Source: Candidatus Poribacteria bacterium (GTDB lineage Bacteria; Poribacteria; WGA-4E; WGA-3G). Taken from it: a DNA stretch of 64,000 bases. The stretch lies in the NCBI GenBank assembly GCA_026702755.1, contig JAPPBX010000038.1, forward strand, positions 61,717-125,716, in the 5' to 3' direction. The notes under the pieces are model-generated. The model was not told the origin of the DNA. It saw only the letters and a program-made list of their open reading frames with translations, and searched no databases. The stretch's first letter is position 1. Each line of letters starts with the position of its first letter. Positions 32,251-40,731 of the stretch are shown here, in pieces. Position numbers and translations under genes: made by a program.

Positions 32251-33023
32251 TGGCTAACGAGCCTTTACAGCAACAACTCGCTTTGCTCTACCAGTTACAA
32301 ACGCGCGACCAAGAGCTCTTGTCAATACAAGGGAAGCTTCAAACTATTCCCCGTCAGATTGAGCAATTGGCGGCGGAGATCCAGCGGTATGAGGAAGATA
32401 TTGCAGCAAAATCAGCAGAACTCACGGAGACAGAGAGAGTGCAGCGGTCCAAGAACGCTGAGATTGAAATGAACAGTGTTCAACGCGAAAAATATCGAGA
32501 CGAACAGCGAACTGTCACGTCAAACGAAGCGTATACTGCCTTGGAACGACAAATCGAATTTCTTGACGAGCAAGACGGAGAGGCTGAGGACGTTATATTG
32601 ACTCTCATGGAGGAGAGCGACCGGCTGAAGGAAGAATTGGCGGAACTGGAAGTTGAGATAAACAAGGAAAAAGAGAAAACTACTGCTGAAACTGAACAAC
32701 TTCAACAAGAACTACACGCCTTAGAGGTAGAAAAAGATGGGAAGTTAAAACAGCGAAAGGCGTTTCTTCCAAAGGTTGACAAGGGACTCAGAGACGAATA
32801 CCATCGCTGGATGAAGGCGCGGCTTACAACCCAATCGAGTGCCGCGCGAACAAAAGCTGGTTTCGTTGCCTTGGTGGAGAACGACACCTGCGGTACCTGT
32901 CGTATTGCTATTCAACCGCAGACACTCAAAGAAGCTCAAAAATATGAGAAGCACGTTTACTGTTCAAGTTGTAAAAGGCTACTCTACGTCGAGCCTGTCA
33001 AATCTGATACTGAATCCTCATAG
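32250..33023 (+). CDS. Coiled-coil protein with C4-type zinc ribbon
   Basis: A 257-aa protein, mostly a long coiled-coil hairpin (residues about 10-180; many Glu, Gln and Lys heptads). It is followed by a C4 zinc ribbon: CGTCRIAI ... HVYCSSCKRLLYVE. This matches the widespread zf-RING_7/CT398-like family (YbgI-/FlaF-like unclear), often next to nif3 or rnhA in other bacteria. A nucleic-acid or protein-binding role is supposed but not proven. It is translationally coupled to tatC by a TAATG overlap. Confidence 0.82.
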   Translation: MANEPLQQQLALLYQLQTRDQELLSIQGKLQTIPRQIEQLAAEIQRYEEDIAAKSAELTETERVQRSKNAEIEMNSVQREKYRDEQRTVTSNEAYTALERQIEFLDEQDGEAEDVILTLMEESDRLKEELAELEVEINKEKEKTTAETEQLQQELHALEVEKDGKLKQRKAFLPKVDKGLRDEYHRWMKARLTTQSSAARTKAGFVALVENDTCGTCRIAIQPQTLKEAQKYEKHVYCSSCKRLLYVEPVKSDTESS

Positions 33024-33063
33024 AAGGCGTATGCAACCACAGGTGAAGATTGAAATCTACCGC

Positions 33064-33098
33064 TTTGCTGATTGCTGATAACTGGCAACTGATGACTG
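33064..33098. repeat. Dispersed repeat R1 (single arm)
   Basis: The sequence tgattgctgataactggcaa and following bases match the arms of the palindromic repeats at 39014, 40637, 55757 and 60177. It lies between the zinc-ribbon gene and the cupin gene. Confidence 0.6.
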
Positions 33099-33135
33099 TA
33101 ACAATATATATCTCAACAGGAGGCATTCACAACCA

Positions 33136-33459
33136 ATGCCCTTTTTTGTTATTGATGAGCAACCCGAAAAACAGGTTTTTGAAGGGGCAAGTATTCGGAC
33201 ACTTCACGGCGAAAAGCTGATGATGTCCTTTGTCAACCTACAACCCCATAGTGTCGTTGCCGAACATAGTCATCCCCATGAACAGATGGGAATGGTACTT
33301 GACGGAACATTTGAACTCTCCATTGATGGAGACACCCGGATACTCAAAAAGGGTGACGCTTACCTTATCCCTTCCAATGTGAAGCACAGCGCGAAGGCTT
33401 TTGAAGAGCCTGCTGTCGCGCTTGATATCTTTAGTCCGCCACGAGAAGATTATAAATAA
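33136..33459 (+). CDS. Cupin-domain protein
   Basis: A 107-aa single-domain cupin. Motif 1 contains VVAEHSHPHEQMGMVLDGTFEL with the metal-binding His/His/Glu. Motif 2 is GDAYLIPSNVKHSAKA with the final His. Length and plain layout fit the small cupin 2 group. The substrate is unknown; metal binding is very likely. Preceded by ACAGGAGG; its stop overlaps the pgeF start by one base (TAATG). Confidence 0.88.
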   Translation: MPFFVIDEQPEKQVFEGASIRTLHGEKLMMSFVNLQPHSVVAEHSHPHEQMGMVLDGTFELSIDGDTRILKKGDAYLIPSNVKHSAKAFEEPAVALDIFSPPREDYK

Positions 33460-34214
33460 TGAGACTGTATCATCCGGTTCATGAACTCCAAGCAAGCGGC
33501 GTTGGCACTGCTGGTATTAGTCTACGCCATGGTGGTGTTAGTCGTGCGCCTTATACGTCCTTGAATCTTGCTGAGCATGTCGGTGATGATGAGAGTGCCG
33601 TCGCAGTTAATAGGGATATGCTCTTTCAGCATGCCAATTTAAAGAATCTGCACTATTGCCGTCAGATTCATAGTGCTTCCGTCATTGCTGTAGATAACGA
33701 AACAAGAACGGTACCAGCGGATCTCCCGGAAGCGGATGCACTTGTCTCTGCCCATCGCGGTGTCGCGTTAGGCATCTTTACCGCGGATTGCGTCCCTATT
33801 TTCATTTTAGATCGCGCGACCCCTGCTATCGGTATCGCGCACGCGGGCTGGAGGGGTACCTTCGCCCGAATTGCCGTAAATACGCTCGCACAAATGAAAG
33901 CGAGTTTCGGGACTCTTGCTACGAACTGTCAGATTCATTTGGGTCCCTCTATTCAAAAATGTTGCTATACGGTTAGCACGGAGTTGCTCGATCAATTTGC
34001 GGAACGTTTCGGTAGCACCGTACACGATGGCAAAAACCTGAGTCTGCAAGATGCCAACCTTAACCAATTGGTTGCAGCGGGCTTACCTCCCACCTCCATT
34101 TCAGTATCTCCACTTTGCACCGCTTGTCGTACGGATATCTTTTATTCACATCGGGCTGAGAACGGGCAAACAGGTAGGATGCTCTCATTTATCCAACTTA
34201 ATATTGGGAACTAA
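33459..34214 (+). CDS. pgeF: Polyphenol oxidase/purine nucleoside phosphorylase (YfiH/YlmD/LACC1 family)
   Basis: A 251-aa protein. It has GVSRAPYTSLNLAEHVGDDESAV, the copper/zinc-site block CRQIHSASV, FTADCVPIFILD, AGWRGT and LGPSIQKCCYTV, and a final CTACRTDIFYSHRAENGQTGRM. Members bind zinc with His and Cys residues and act as purine nucleoside phosphorylase/adenosine deaminase, or edit peptidoglycan precursors (PgeF). In many Gram-positive bacteria ylmD precedes ylmE, ylmG and ileS-lspA; the same gene order occurs downstream here. Confidence 0.88.
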   Translation: MRLYHPVHELQASGVGTAGISLRHGGVSRAPYTSLNLAEHVGDDESAVAVNRDMLFQHANLKNLHYCRQIHSASVIAVDNETRTVPADLPEADALVSAHRGVALGIFTADCVPIFILDRATPAIGIAHAGWRGTFARIAVNTLAQMKASFGTLATNCQIHLGPSIQKCCYTVSTELLDQFAERFGSTVHDGKNLSLQDANLNQLVAAGLPPTSISVSPLCTACRTDIFYSHRAENGQTGRMLSFIQLNIGN

Positions 34215-34556
34215 GGTCTATCCCATAACTACTATCTTGTTGGACGCGATCTCAACCTCGCTTTATAAACTGTAAGTTAATGGAATGCCTTGTAAAGCTT
34301 GTCCAGTCCAATCACGTTTCCGTTGGATGAACAAATCCTCGCAATGAAAAATTTGCATCTCGTCTAAAAGTATGGTATTATTATTAATGTGTATGAATGC
34401 GATAAAATGCAGCGATTTTATCGTATTGCCTACCGCTGTAACCTCGCTGAATTTGTAACGTTATTTTCCTTAAGATATTCCAACTTGTTTAGGTGCAATA
34501 ATTCCTTCAAATTCGTTATTGGGCGGTGATTTGACACATAACTGGAGAAATTGAAG
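34215..34556 (+). promoter_or_regulatory. Intergenic region with a promoter
   Basis: At 34353-34381 lies TTGCAT, a 17-bp spacer and TATTAT, giving a ~170-base leader before 34557. Otherwise I see no gene or RNA in this 342-base gap. It separates the tat/cupin/pgeF genes from the yggS cluster. Confidence 0.5.
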
Positions 34557-34835
34557 ATGCGCGTGCTCTTCGCAATATTATCAGTTATTACAGGCATCAT
34601 TGGGTTTGTTTTTATTGTGGGGGGTATTCGGCATCCTTCAAAATATCAGAAGGTTTTATCGGAAAATGTGAGCGCGGCACAGGTCACGCAAGTTTATACG
34701 GAAGCAACGCATGAGATAGTCGTTAGTATTGGTGTTGTTAGCATAGCCGTCCTAATCGCCGTTATCGGTATATTCTTTCACGTGAGCAAGCCTTTAAGTC
34801 CAGATACGCAATCAACAGACGATCCTGAAAACTGA
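34557..34835 (+). CDS. Small two-helix membrane protein
   Basis: A 92-aa protein from ATG 34557 (the TTG at 34551 gives only two more residues; GGAG lies upstream). Two hydrophobic segments (residues about 4-23 and 57-76) flank a soluble loop. The C-terminal tail has an acidic DTQSTDDPEN end. No family recognised. It is the first gene of the cluster that runs to lspA. Confidence 0.6.
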   Translation: MRVLFAILSVITGIIGFVFIVGGIRHPSKYQKVLSENVSAAQVTQVYTEATHEIVVSIGVVSIAVLIAVIGIFFHVSKPLSPDTQSTDDPEN

Positions 34836-34893
34836 CGAGTCCTTTGATTTGAACCAATTTTGGAATTAAGACGCTTCGGGGTTGCGGGACGAA

Positions 34894-35634
34894 ATGGGGA
34901 CGTGCCAAGTGAACTCGATTGTTGATAACCTCTCCAGTATCAATGAACGTATTGCCAACGCGGCTGAACGGAGTAGACGTACGCCGGATTCAATAAAACT
35001 CGTTGCTGTCACAAAAGGGCGTTCAGTACCAGAAATTCAGGCGGTTCTCGGCGCGGGAGCTACAGACATCGGGGAAAACCGAGTGCAAGAGGCGCGACAG
35101 AAGTACGCGCCAGTCAATGCATTCATAGATGCTTCCGGCGCTGCCTCCAATGATAAGACATACCGTTGGCATCTCGTTGGACATTTGCAGAGAAATAAGG
35201 TTAAAACCGCATTAGAGATGTTTTCACTGATTCATTCAGTTGACAGTTTGCGGCTTTTGGCAGAGATAGCACGCCGGTCTGATGAACGATCACAACAGAC
35301 CGATGTTTTAATTCAGGTAAATACAACTGGCGAGGAAAGTAAATACGGATTGGCAGCAGATGATTTACTTCAGTTCATTGAAGACGCGCAAGCATATCCA
35401 GCTGCGCACATCGCTGGACTGATGACAATGGGACAGTTAACGCCTTCACCGGACGCGAACCGTCCCGCTTTCGCTTTGCTGAGATCGCTTGCTGAAAAGA
35501 TAGAAACCCAAAAGTTCCCCGGGGTTACCATGCAATATCTCTCGATGGGAATGACGAATGATTTTGAGGTCGCCGTTCAAGAGGGGGCGAATCTCGTTAG
35601 AATTGGCAGGGCGATCTTTGAGTTGTCGTCATAG
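34894..35634 (+). CDS. yggS: YggS/PROSC-family PLP homeostasis protein
   Basis: A 246-aa protein. Start ATG 34894 is preferred over a TTG at 34882; GTG 34909 is also possible. Residues show IKLVAVTKGRSVPEI with the PLP Lys, GENRVQEARQKY, WHLVGHLQRNK, IHSVDSLRLL, GLMTMG and a final SMGMTNDFEVAVQEGANLVRIGRAIF phosphate-binding motif. It keeps free pyridoxal phosphate safe and influences amino acid metabolism; it is not a racemase. Homolog of ylmE. It is 21 bases before proC, a common neighbour. Confidence 0.9.
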   Translation: MGTCQVNSIVDNLSSINERIANAAERSRRTPDSIKLVAVTKGRSVPEIQAVLGAGATDIGENRVQEARQKYAPVNAFIDASGAASNDKTYRWHLVGHLQRNKVKTALEMFSLIHSVDSLRLLAEIARRSDERSQQTDVLIQVNTTGEESKYGLAADDLLQFIEDAQAYPAAHIAGLMTMGQLTPSPDANRPAFALLRSLAEKIETQKFPGVTMQYLSMGMTNDFEVAVQEGANLVRIGRAIFELSS

Positions 35635-35654
35635 GGTAGCGTCAGGAGAAAAAA

Positions 35655-36467
35655 GTGGTAAAAGACCTTAAATTAGGTGTAATAGGTGTCGGAAAGATGG
35701 GCGGCATTATCGTTCGGAGTATTGCTGACGCTGTGTTCCCTGCAAAGCAGATTTGGGTTACTGACCTCGATAGTGCCCTTGTAAAGCAGCTCTGCGATGA
35801 AAAGGGGACTAACAGCGCGAGCGATATTACTGCCTTGGTAGAAGAGGCACAGGTTATTCTCTGTGCTGTCACGCCTGGAGCAGTCCCATACGTCTTGCCA
35901 CAGGTCGCGCGCACCTTATCGACACCGCAATGGCTCATCAGTATAGCAGCCGGTGTAACGACTACGACGCTTGAATCCTATTTTAATACCGCACCGCCGA
36001 TTGTTCGGGTAATGCCAAATATCTCAGCATCGGTAGGTGCTGCAATCTCGGTGCTAACAACTGGTAGTACGGCGAATCAGGAACATCTTGAAATAGCACA
36101 GCGAATCTTTGACGCTTGCGGGACTTCCTTGGTTATGGATGAACACCATCTTGATGCTGTCACCGGGGTGAGTGGGAGTGGACCTGCCTATGTTGCGCTC
36201 TTCATTGAAGCATTAGCGGATGCGGGCGTTCATGTCGGTTTACCTCGTGCCGATGCGCAAAAACTCGCCACCCATACAGTTTTAGGTGCAGCGACGATGT
36301 TGGCTGAAACACAGGAACATCCAGCAGTCCTCAAAAATCGTGTTACCACGCCAGGCGGAACGACTGCAGCCGGGCTTCACGCACTGGAACGAGGTGGTTT
36401 GCGGGCAACTCTTACCGAAGCCATCCTCGCTGCGACGGCGCGAGCAAAAGAACTGGGTGACGCATAG
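35655..36467 (+). CDS. proC: Pyrroline-5-carboxylate reductase
   Basis: A 270-aa enzyme for the last step of proline synthesis (pyrroline-5-carboxylate to proline with NAD(P)H). N-terminal Rossmann motif GVIGVGKMGG; RVMPNISASVGAAIS; C-terminal dimerisation and active-site block GVSGSGPAYVALFIEALADAGV, and TTPGGTTAAGLHALE. The start is GTG 35655, five bases after AGGAG. Length is typical. Confidence 0.93.
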   Translation: MVKDLKLGVIGVGKMGGIIVRSIADAVFPAKQIWVTDLDSALVKQLCDEKGTNSASDITALVEEAQVILCAVTPGAVPYVLPQVARTLSTPQWLISIAAGVTTTTLESYFNTAPPIVRVMPNISASVGAAISVLTTGSTANQEHLEIAQRIFDACGTSLVMDEHHLDAVTGVSGSGPAYVALFIEALADAGVHVGLPRADAQKLATHTVLGAATMLAETQEHPAVLKNRVTTPGGTTAAGLHALERGGLRATLTEAILAATARAKELGDA

Positions 36468-36491
36468 TTTTGTGAGGACCTTTAAAAAATT

Positions 36492-36755
36492 ATGGAAATG
36501 CTTGCTTGGTTCGTCAGTGAAGTGCTTGAAATTTACATCATAGTGGTCTTCGCGAATACGGTGCTGTCTTGGTTCGTTTTTAGCACACAAAATTCAGTCG
36601 TTAGGCAACTATACTGGTGGACGAGTCGAATCGTAGATCCTGTTTTAAATCCGATTCGGAGTGTGATCGGACCGATGACTCGGAATTTTGGTATTGACAT
36701 TTCACCTTTTGTGCTGATTATTCTGTTACAGTTTATATCTTGGGTACTCTGGTAA
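36492..36755 (+). CDS. yggT: YggT-family membrane protein
   Basis: An 87-aa protein with two membrane helices: FVSEVLEIYIIVVFANTVLSWF and ISPFVLIILLQFISWVLW. Between them is DPVLNPIRSVIGP, the family signature. Homolog of ylmG, linked to membrane/division or chloroplast nucleoid functions. It completes the ylmD-ylmE-ylmG arrangement. Confidence 0.88.
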   Translation: MEMLAWFVSEVLEIYIIVVFANTVLSWFVFSTQNSVVRQLYWWTSRIVDPVLNPIRSVIGPMTRNFGIDISPFVLIILLQFISWVLW

Positions 36756-36885
36756 TCGGTGGATAGGTGTGCCAATCTGTTTGATGTCGTAAAAAATTGG
36801 GAGGCGGCTGACAAAAAAAGCATAATCATGGTAACGATCCGTTTGTCGAACTGACAAGCGATCCAGAGACAACAGTCCGAAAAAT

Positions 36886-39531
36886 ATGAAGAAACGAAAT
36901 TCCGCTACAAAAAGCACGACGCGTAAACGGGGTAAAACCACGAGGTCAAGCGAGAAACCTCAGTTGGCAGACCGTGCAAGAGAAAAAGCTATTTTGGAAA
37001 CTTGGGCGAATGTCAATGTATATCCGCTCGTGACGAAGAAAGCTAACGCTGCAGGGAACAACACAGCGAAAGGGAACGCTGCGCAGCAACACGATTCCTC
37101 TCAACCGGAAACTTACGTCCTCCGGGAGATGCCCGCCTCAGTTCATGCCCTCACTCTCAACACTCTTTGTAGAAAAGTTTGTCAAGACATCTTCCTTAAA
37201 GCAGCATTAATGCAGGGACATCAAGTCATATACGTACCTGCTTGGGAGACCTATCCTCTCTGGATTGAGGAGTCTATCATTGCTGCCGCCAAATCTAAGG
37301 ATCCAATCAAATTGTCAGTTCTTCGGAAACGTTGCCGTGCAAGACACAAACAGGCATTAGAGGTTCAGAAGGAAAAATTCCATCAACTCGGCATCTTTGC
37401 GGATTGGGATACTTCCCAGAAAACCCTCGAATCGCGACAGGAAGCGAGACTCATTGCCCTTATTAGCCGACTTCGGGACTCTGACTACTTACACGATCTA
37501 CCGCAACTGAGTCCGTGGTGTCCTAATTGCACTGTCCCAATTAATGAGGCGAATCTCGTACAAATGCCGACACGCGCTTTGAATGGTTACGTAAAATTTC
37601 CTTTCACGCTTGGGTTAGAGGAATTTGGCATTGACGTTTTCTTTTGTCTCCAGATGCCACATCTTTGGGAAATAGCAGGGATTGTTGAACTCGGTATTAC
37701 TGACAATATTACGTATTTGCTTACCCAATGGAAGGATGAATATCTGCTTTTTTCGGAACCGCAGTTTGAACATTTTATGAAACACCTTCCAAAGAGGCAG
37801 TCCAGACCGAAACTTGTCAAAGAAATCAAAGCCTCTGAACTTGCGCAATGTGCTGTAGCGCACCCGCTTTTTCCATCAAAAGACTTGAAGATCAGACTAA
37901 TTCCTGAGACCTTGGTGACAAATACTACCCACGATACATTAACATCCTCCTTAGAATCCGGCGTTATGCCCCTAAATCCGGCGCATCATCAACCCAGTTA
38001 CAACATCGCCCAAGCATTAGAAATGAATGCTACGCCTGTTTTTGATGAAACTGGAAGATTCACTGAGGAAGCAGGGCAATTGTGTGGCTTGTATCTCTTT
38101 GATGCCGAGAATTTTATTGTTCCGCAGTTGGAAAGATGTGGATATCTCCTCAAGACACGGAACGACGAAATGCATGAACCTCACTGTCCTCGCTGTAAGG
38201 AACTGGCTGTTTTTCGACCGTGTTCAAAGTGGGTGTTCTCTATCTCCGAAAACCGCGCCACTGTCCAGTTACTCAACGCCCAAGAGTATTGGGACAATTA
38301 CGGCGACACCGAGCATAAAGATATTCAAGATGTACAAAACGCCGTTCTCAATTTCGGAGGCTTGCCAGTTTCAGCGCAACGGCAGTGGGGGATGCCGCTT
38401 CCGATTCTCCTCTGCGACCAGTGTGATGAACCGCTCACCGATAAGAATACACTCAATGCAATCCGGAATTCTATACAGCGGGGATTTGAATTTTGGTTCC
38501 GATTGAGTGTTGAAGAGCTTTTACCGGCGGATACACGATGTCTAAACTGTAATTCGAGTGACTTTCGTAAAGAGGCCACCCTCATTGATAGCCATTTTGC
38601 CAATTTGCTTCAGATCATTGACAACTCTGACTTCAAGAAACCACTCGGTGGCCACACCAGTGTCATGTTTGTTCCACAGACGGATACAGCCGATTCCAAA
38701 TGGACAGAATGGTTGGCAGAAATCAGTGTCATCTCTGCTGCACTTAGTAGAAGTCGCCCAATTAAAGAAAGTCAACCCTTTAAGCAACTAAAGCTTAACA
38801 CAATGCCGGAAGTTGACAGCGAAATAGACGTGGCAGACGCATTTCTCAACAAATATCCGGCTGATGTGGTTCGCCTCGTCGCAATAACTCCGAGTGTCGG
38901 GACGGAACAGGTGGACCAAAAACAACTTGAAAAGCTCGCAAAAGATTACTCGGTTCAATATCAGCTGCTCCAGGGACTATTGGAAGATATAAGCACTCAG
39001 TTGAAGAATGATGGTCAGTCATCAGTTATCAGTCCTGACGGAGATGATCCTATCGAACGAGAGTCCTCTTCAACTGATAACCGACAACTGATAACCGATA
39101 ACTATTCCATTGATTCATTGGCAATCATCGTTACCGCTCAGTTTTTACAGGAAGTGCAGCAGGCTTATCAGGATGCAAATTTTTATGAAATCTGGACAAT
39201 ATTAACGGATTTCTGTGAGAACGATCTTCGCTTTTACGTCAGTGCTGTCAAATCATGTCCTGCTGAAAGGCTACACGCGGCGCAAGTTACCTTGTCGCAA
39301 ATCGGGACTGCACTCCTGCAACGCTTCGCACCCTTGACTCCTTTTTTGGCGGAACATTTCTATCCGCTCATTGCTACAGAAGGTGTAGCCGGTAACCATA
39401 GCATTTTTCAGAAAAATTGGCACCTACTCTCGCCTGTTGATGGGCAAACCTTGCACATTTCCGATATAGAAACGGATAATGCAAAAGCGGAATGGGAGGT
39501 GCTCAAAAATACATACCATGCAAAGTCCTAA
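36886..39531 (+). CDS. Isoleucyl-tRNA synthetase-like protein lacking catalytic motifs
   Basis: An 881-aa intact frame, with IleRS features at equivalent places: GHQVIYVPAWETYPLWIEES (for GYDAPYVPGWDCHGLPIE), YLHDLPQLSPWCPNCTVPINEA, FTEEAGQLCGLYLFDAENFIV, PHCPRCKELAVFRPCSKWVFSI, SAQRQWGMPLPILLCDQC and KYPADVVRLVAI (for YGADxxRL). HIGH is replaced by ALTLNT (residues ~88-93), and KMSKS by LNTMPEVDS (~637-645). The CP1 editing motifs (threonine-rich and GHGxxDY) are also lost. Two C-x2-C pairs (C510/C513, C552/C555) may bind zinc. A ~35-residue disordered insertion (about 709-743) coincides with a repeat. The gene occupies the ileS place before lspA, overlapping it by 14 bases. A charged N-terminal tail (1-25) is extra. 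It is probably not an active synthetase. Confidence 0.85.
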   Translation: MKKRNSATKSTTRKRGKTTRSSEKPQLADRAREKAILETWANVNVYPLVTKKANAAGNNTAKGNAAQQHDSSQPETYVLREMPASVHALTLNTLCRKVCQDIFLKAALMQGHQVIYVPAWETYPLWIEESIIAAAKSKDPIKLSVLRKRCRARHKQALEVQKEKFHQLGIFADWDTSQKTLESRQEARLIALISRLRDSDYLHDLPQLSPWCPNCTVPINEANLVQMPTRALNGYVKFPFTLGLEEFGIDVFFCLQMPHLWEIAGIVELGITDNITYLLTQWKDEYLLFSEPQFEHFMKHLPKRQSRPKLVKEIKASELAQCAVAHPLFPSKDLKIRLIPETLVTNTTHDTLTSSLESGVMPLNPAHHQPSYNIAQALEMNATPVFDETGRFTEEAGQLCGLYLFDAENFIVPQLERCGYLLKTRNDEMHEPHCPRCKELAVFRPCSKWVFSISENRATVQLLNAQEYWDNYGDTEHKDIQDVQNAVLNFGGLPVSAQRQWGMPLPILLCDQCDEPLTDKNTLNAIRNSIQRGFEFWFRLSVEELLPADTRCLNCNSSDFRKEATLIDSHFANLLQIIDNSDFKKPLGGHTSVMFVPQTDTADSKWTEWLAEISVISAALSRSRPIKESQPFKQLKLNTMPEVDSEIDVADAFLNKYPADVVRLVAITPSVGTEQVDQKQLEKLAKDYSVQYQLLQGLLEDISTQLKNDGQSSVISPDGDDPIERESSSTDNRQLITDNYSIDSLAIIVTAQFLQEVQQAYQDANFYEIWTILTDFCENDLRFYVSAVKSCPAERLHAAQVTLSQIGTALLQRFAPLTPFLAEHFYPLIATEGVAGNHSIFQKNWHLLSPVDGQTLHISDIETDNAKAEWEVLKNTYHAKS
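39011..39103. repeat. Dispersed palindromic repeat R2, in frame inside the IleRS-like gene
   Basis: Left arm gtcagtcatcagttatcagt (39014-39033) pairs with the right arm at 39072-39102 (actgataaccgacaactgat and onward). The core contains tcctcttcaactgataac, which recurs in R3 and R5. It encodes about 31 residues in frame with no stop. Confidence 0.75.
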
Positions 39532-40015
39532 GAAACGTACATGGCAAACGCTCCTACCCTTAATCGGCGTAGCGATTCCAGTGTTAATACTGGATTGGGT
39601 GAGCAAATGGCTCGTACAAACCTATATAACTTACGTTACAGAGGTAATTCCGATTATTCCGGGTTTTTTCAACCTTCGGCACGATAGAAATCCAGGCGCA
39701 GCTTTTGGCGTACTCTCCGGACATAGGTTTTTGCTGATTCTCATTACGATTGTTGCTTTAGTTTTCATTTTCGCTTATTATCTTCGTTTCAGGGAGAGCC
39801 GTTGGATGCAAGTCGCACTCGGGTTTTTACTTGGAGGTGCCGTTGGAAACTTTATTGATCGGCTCTATTTGGGTGAGGTTGTTGATTTTCTCCAGTTCGG
39901 TATAGCCAGCAAAGGGCTCTTTTGGCCAACCTTCAACGTCGCTGATATATCTGTGTGTATTGGTGCGGGAATGCTAATTGTTTACCTTTTCAAAAACCGT
40001 GATCAAGCCCAGTAA
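39518..40015 (+). CDS. lspA: Lipoprotein signal peptidase
   Basis: A 165-aa four-helix membrane aspartyl protease. The start at ATG 39518 lies inside the previous gene's end. Motifs are FFNLRHDRNPGAAFGVLSG, GGAVGNFIDRLYLGEVVDF (catalytic D123 in VVDF) and WPTFNVADISVCIG (catalytic D143). It cleaves signal peptides of diacylated prolipoproteins such as that of 46181. The last residues (KNRDQAQ) are a normal tail. Confidence 0.93.
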   Translation: MQSPKKRTWQTLLPLIGVAIPVLILDWVSKWLVQTYITYVTEVIPIIPGFFNLRHDRNPGAAFGVLSGHRFLLILITIVALVFIFAYYLRFRESRWMQVALGFLLGGAVGNFIDRLYLGEVVDFLQFGIASKGLFWPTFNVADISVCIGAGMLIVYLFKNRDQAQ

Positions 40016-40064
40016 GCTTAGTGCCATGAGATACAATACAACTTTTTGTATAGGAGGGTAATTC

Positions 40065-40634
40065 GTGTGTAAATTGAGTGTGCAATTGTTCCTATTAAGT
40101 GTAGCCCTTCTTTTTATCGTAGCAGTTCCACACGCGACAGCGCAAATTCAGATAGAACCTTCGACAGACGGAACAGAACAAGAAGAACCAGAGGTATACA
40201 GTGAAAGTGCTTTACGGCGGTTTGAGATTATCACATTGAGTTCTCTACCGTTTACTGCTATTCACAGTTACGTGGTAATGCGTGGTGTGAAAATGTTTCG
40301 TGAGAATCAATTCGCTCCTGAGTTGACACCGGGGGACTATCGGATTATTGGCATCGGTGCTGTCTCGTTATCTTTGTTCATTGGTGTATGGGATTGGTTG
40401 CATACCCGCCATGTTGATCGGTCGGCACCACGTGTGCCAGAACCACAAACACCGCCACCCGTTGAAGATGAGGAACCCGTGGAGGGGACGCTCGCGAGGC
40501 TGTCCGAAACCAGTCCGCATACAGCGAGATATAGAGGCAGGTCTTTGGAAGATTCTATAAATAAGGAACTGAATGGTTGGGCAAATGAACGCCCTGTCGG
40601 TTTCGCTGTCCCGTTCATTCAAATTCGTTTTTAA
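40065..40634 (+). CDS. Hypothetical exported or membrane protein
   Basis: A 189-aa protein starting at GTG 40065, after AGGAGGG. A signal peptide (about residues 1-26, ending ATAQ) and two later hydrophobic segments (about 51-70 and 95-112) are visible. A Pro-rich acidic linker (about 127-145) leads to a basic C-terminal part. No family recognised. It is downstream of lspA and may be in the same transcript. Confidence 0.6.
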   Translation: MCKLSVQLFLLSVALLFIVAVPHATAQIQIEPSTDGTEQEEPEVYSESALRRFEIITLSSLPFTAIHSYVVMRGVKMFRENQFAPELTPGDYRIIGIGAVSLSLFIGVWDWLHTRHVDRSAPRVPEPQTPPPVEDEEPVEGTLARLSETSPHTARYRGRSLEDSINKELNGWANERPVGFAVPFIQIRF

Positions 40635-40636
40635 TA

Positions 40637-40722
40637 GTTATCGGTTATCGGTTGTGAGTTGAAATATCTGATTTAACCAAACTGCCTCTTAACTGACTGC
40701 TGATAGCTGACCGCTGATAACC
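40637..40722. repeat. Dispersed palindromic repeat R3
   Basis: Left arm gttatcggttatcggttgtg (40637-40656 region) is an imperfect inverted match to the right arm tgactgctgatagctgaccg...gataacc (about 40693-40722). The core includes gcctcttaactgact, shared with R5. It lies between the 40065 gene and fmt, and it leaves only nine bases before the fmt start. Confidence 0.75.
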
Positions 40723-40731
40723 ACTAAAAAA

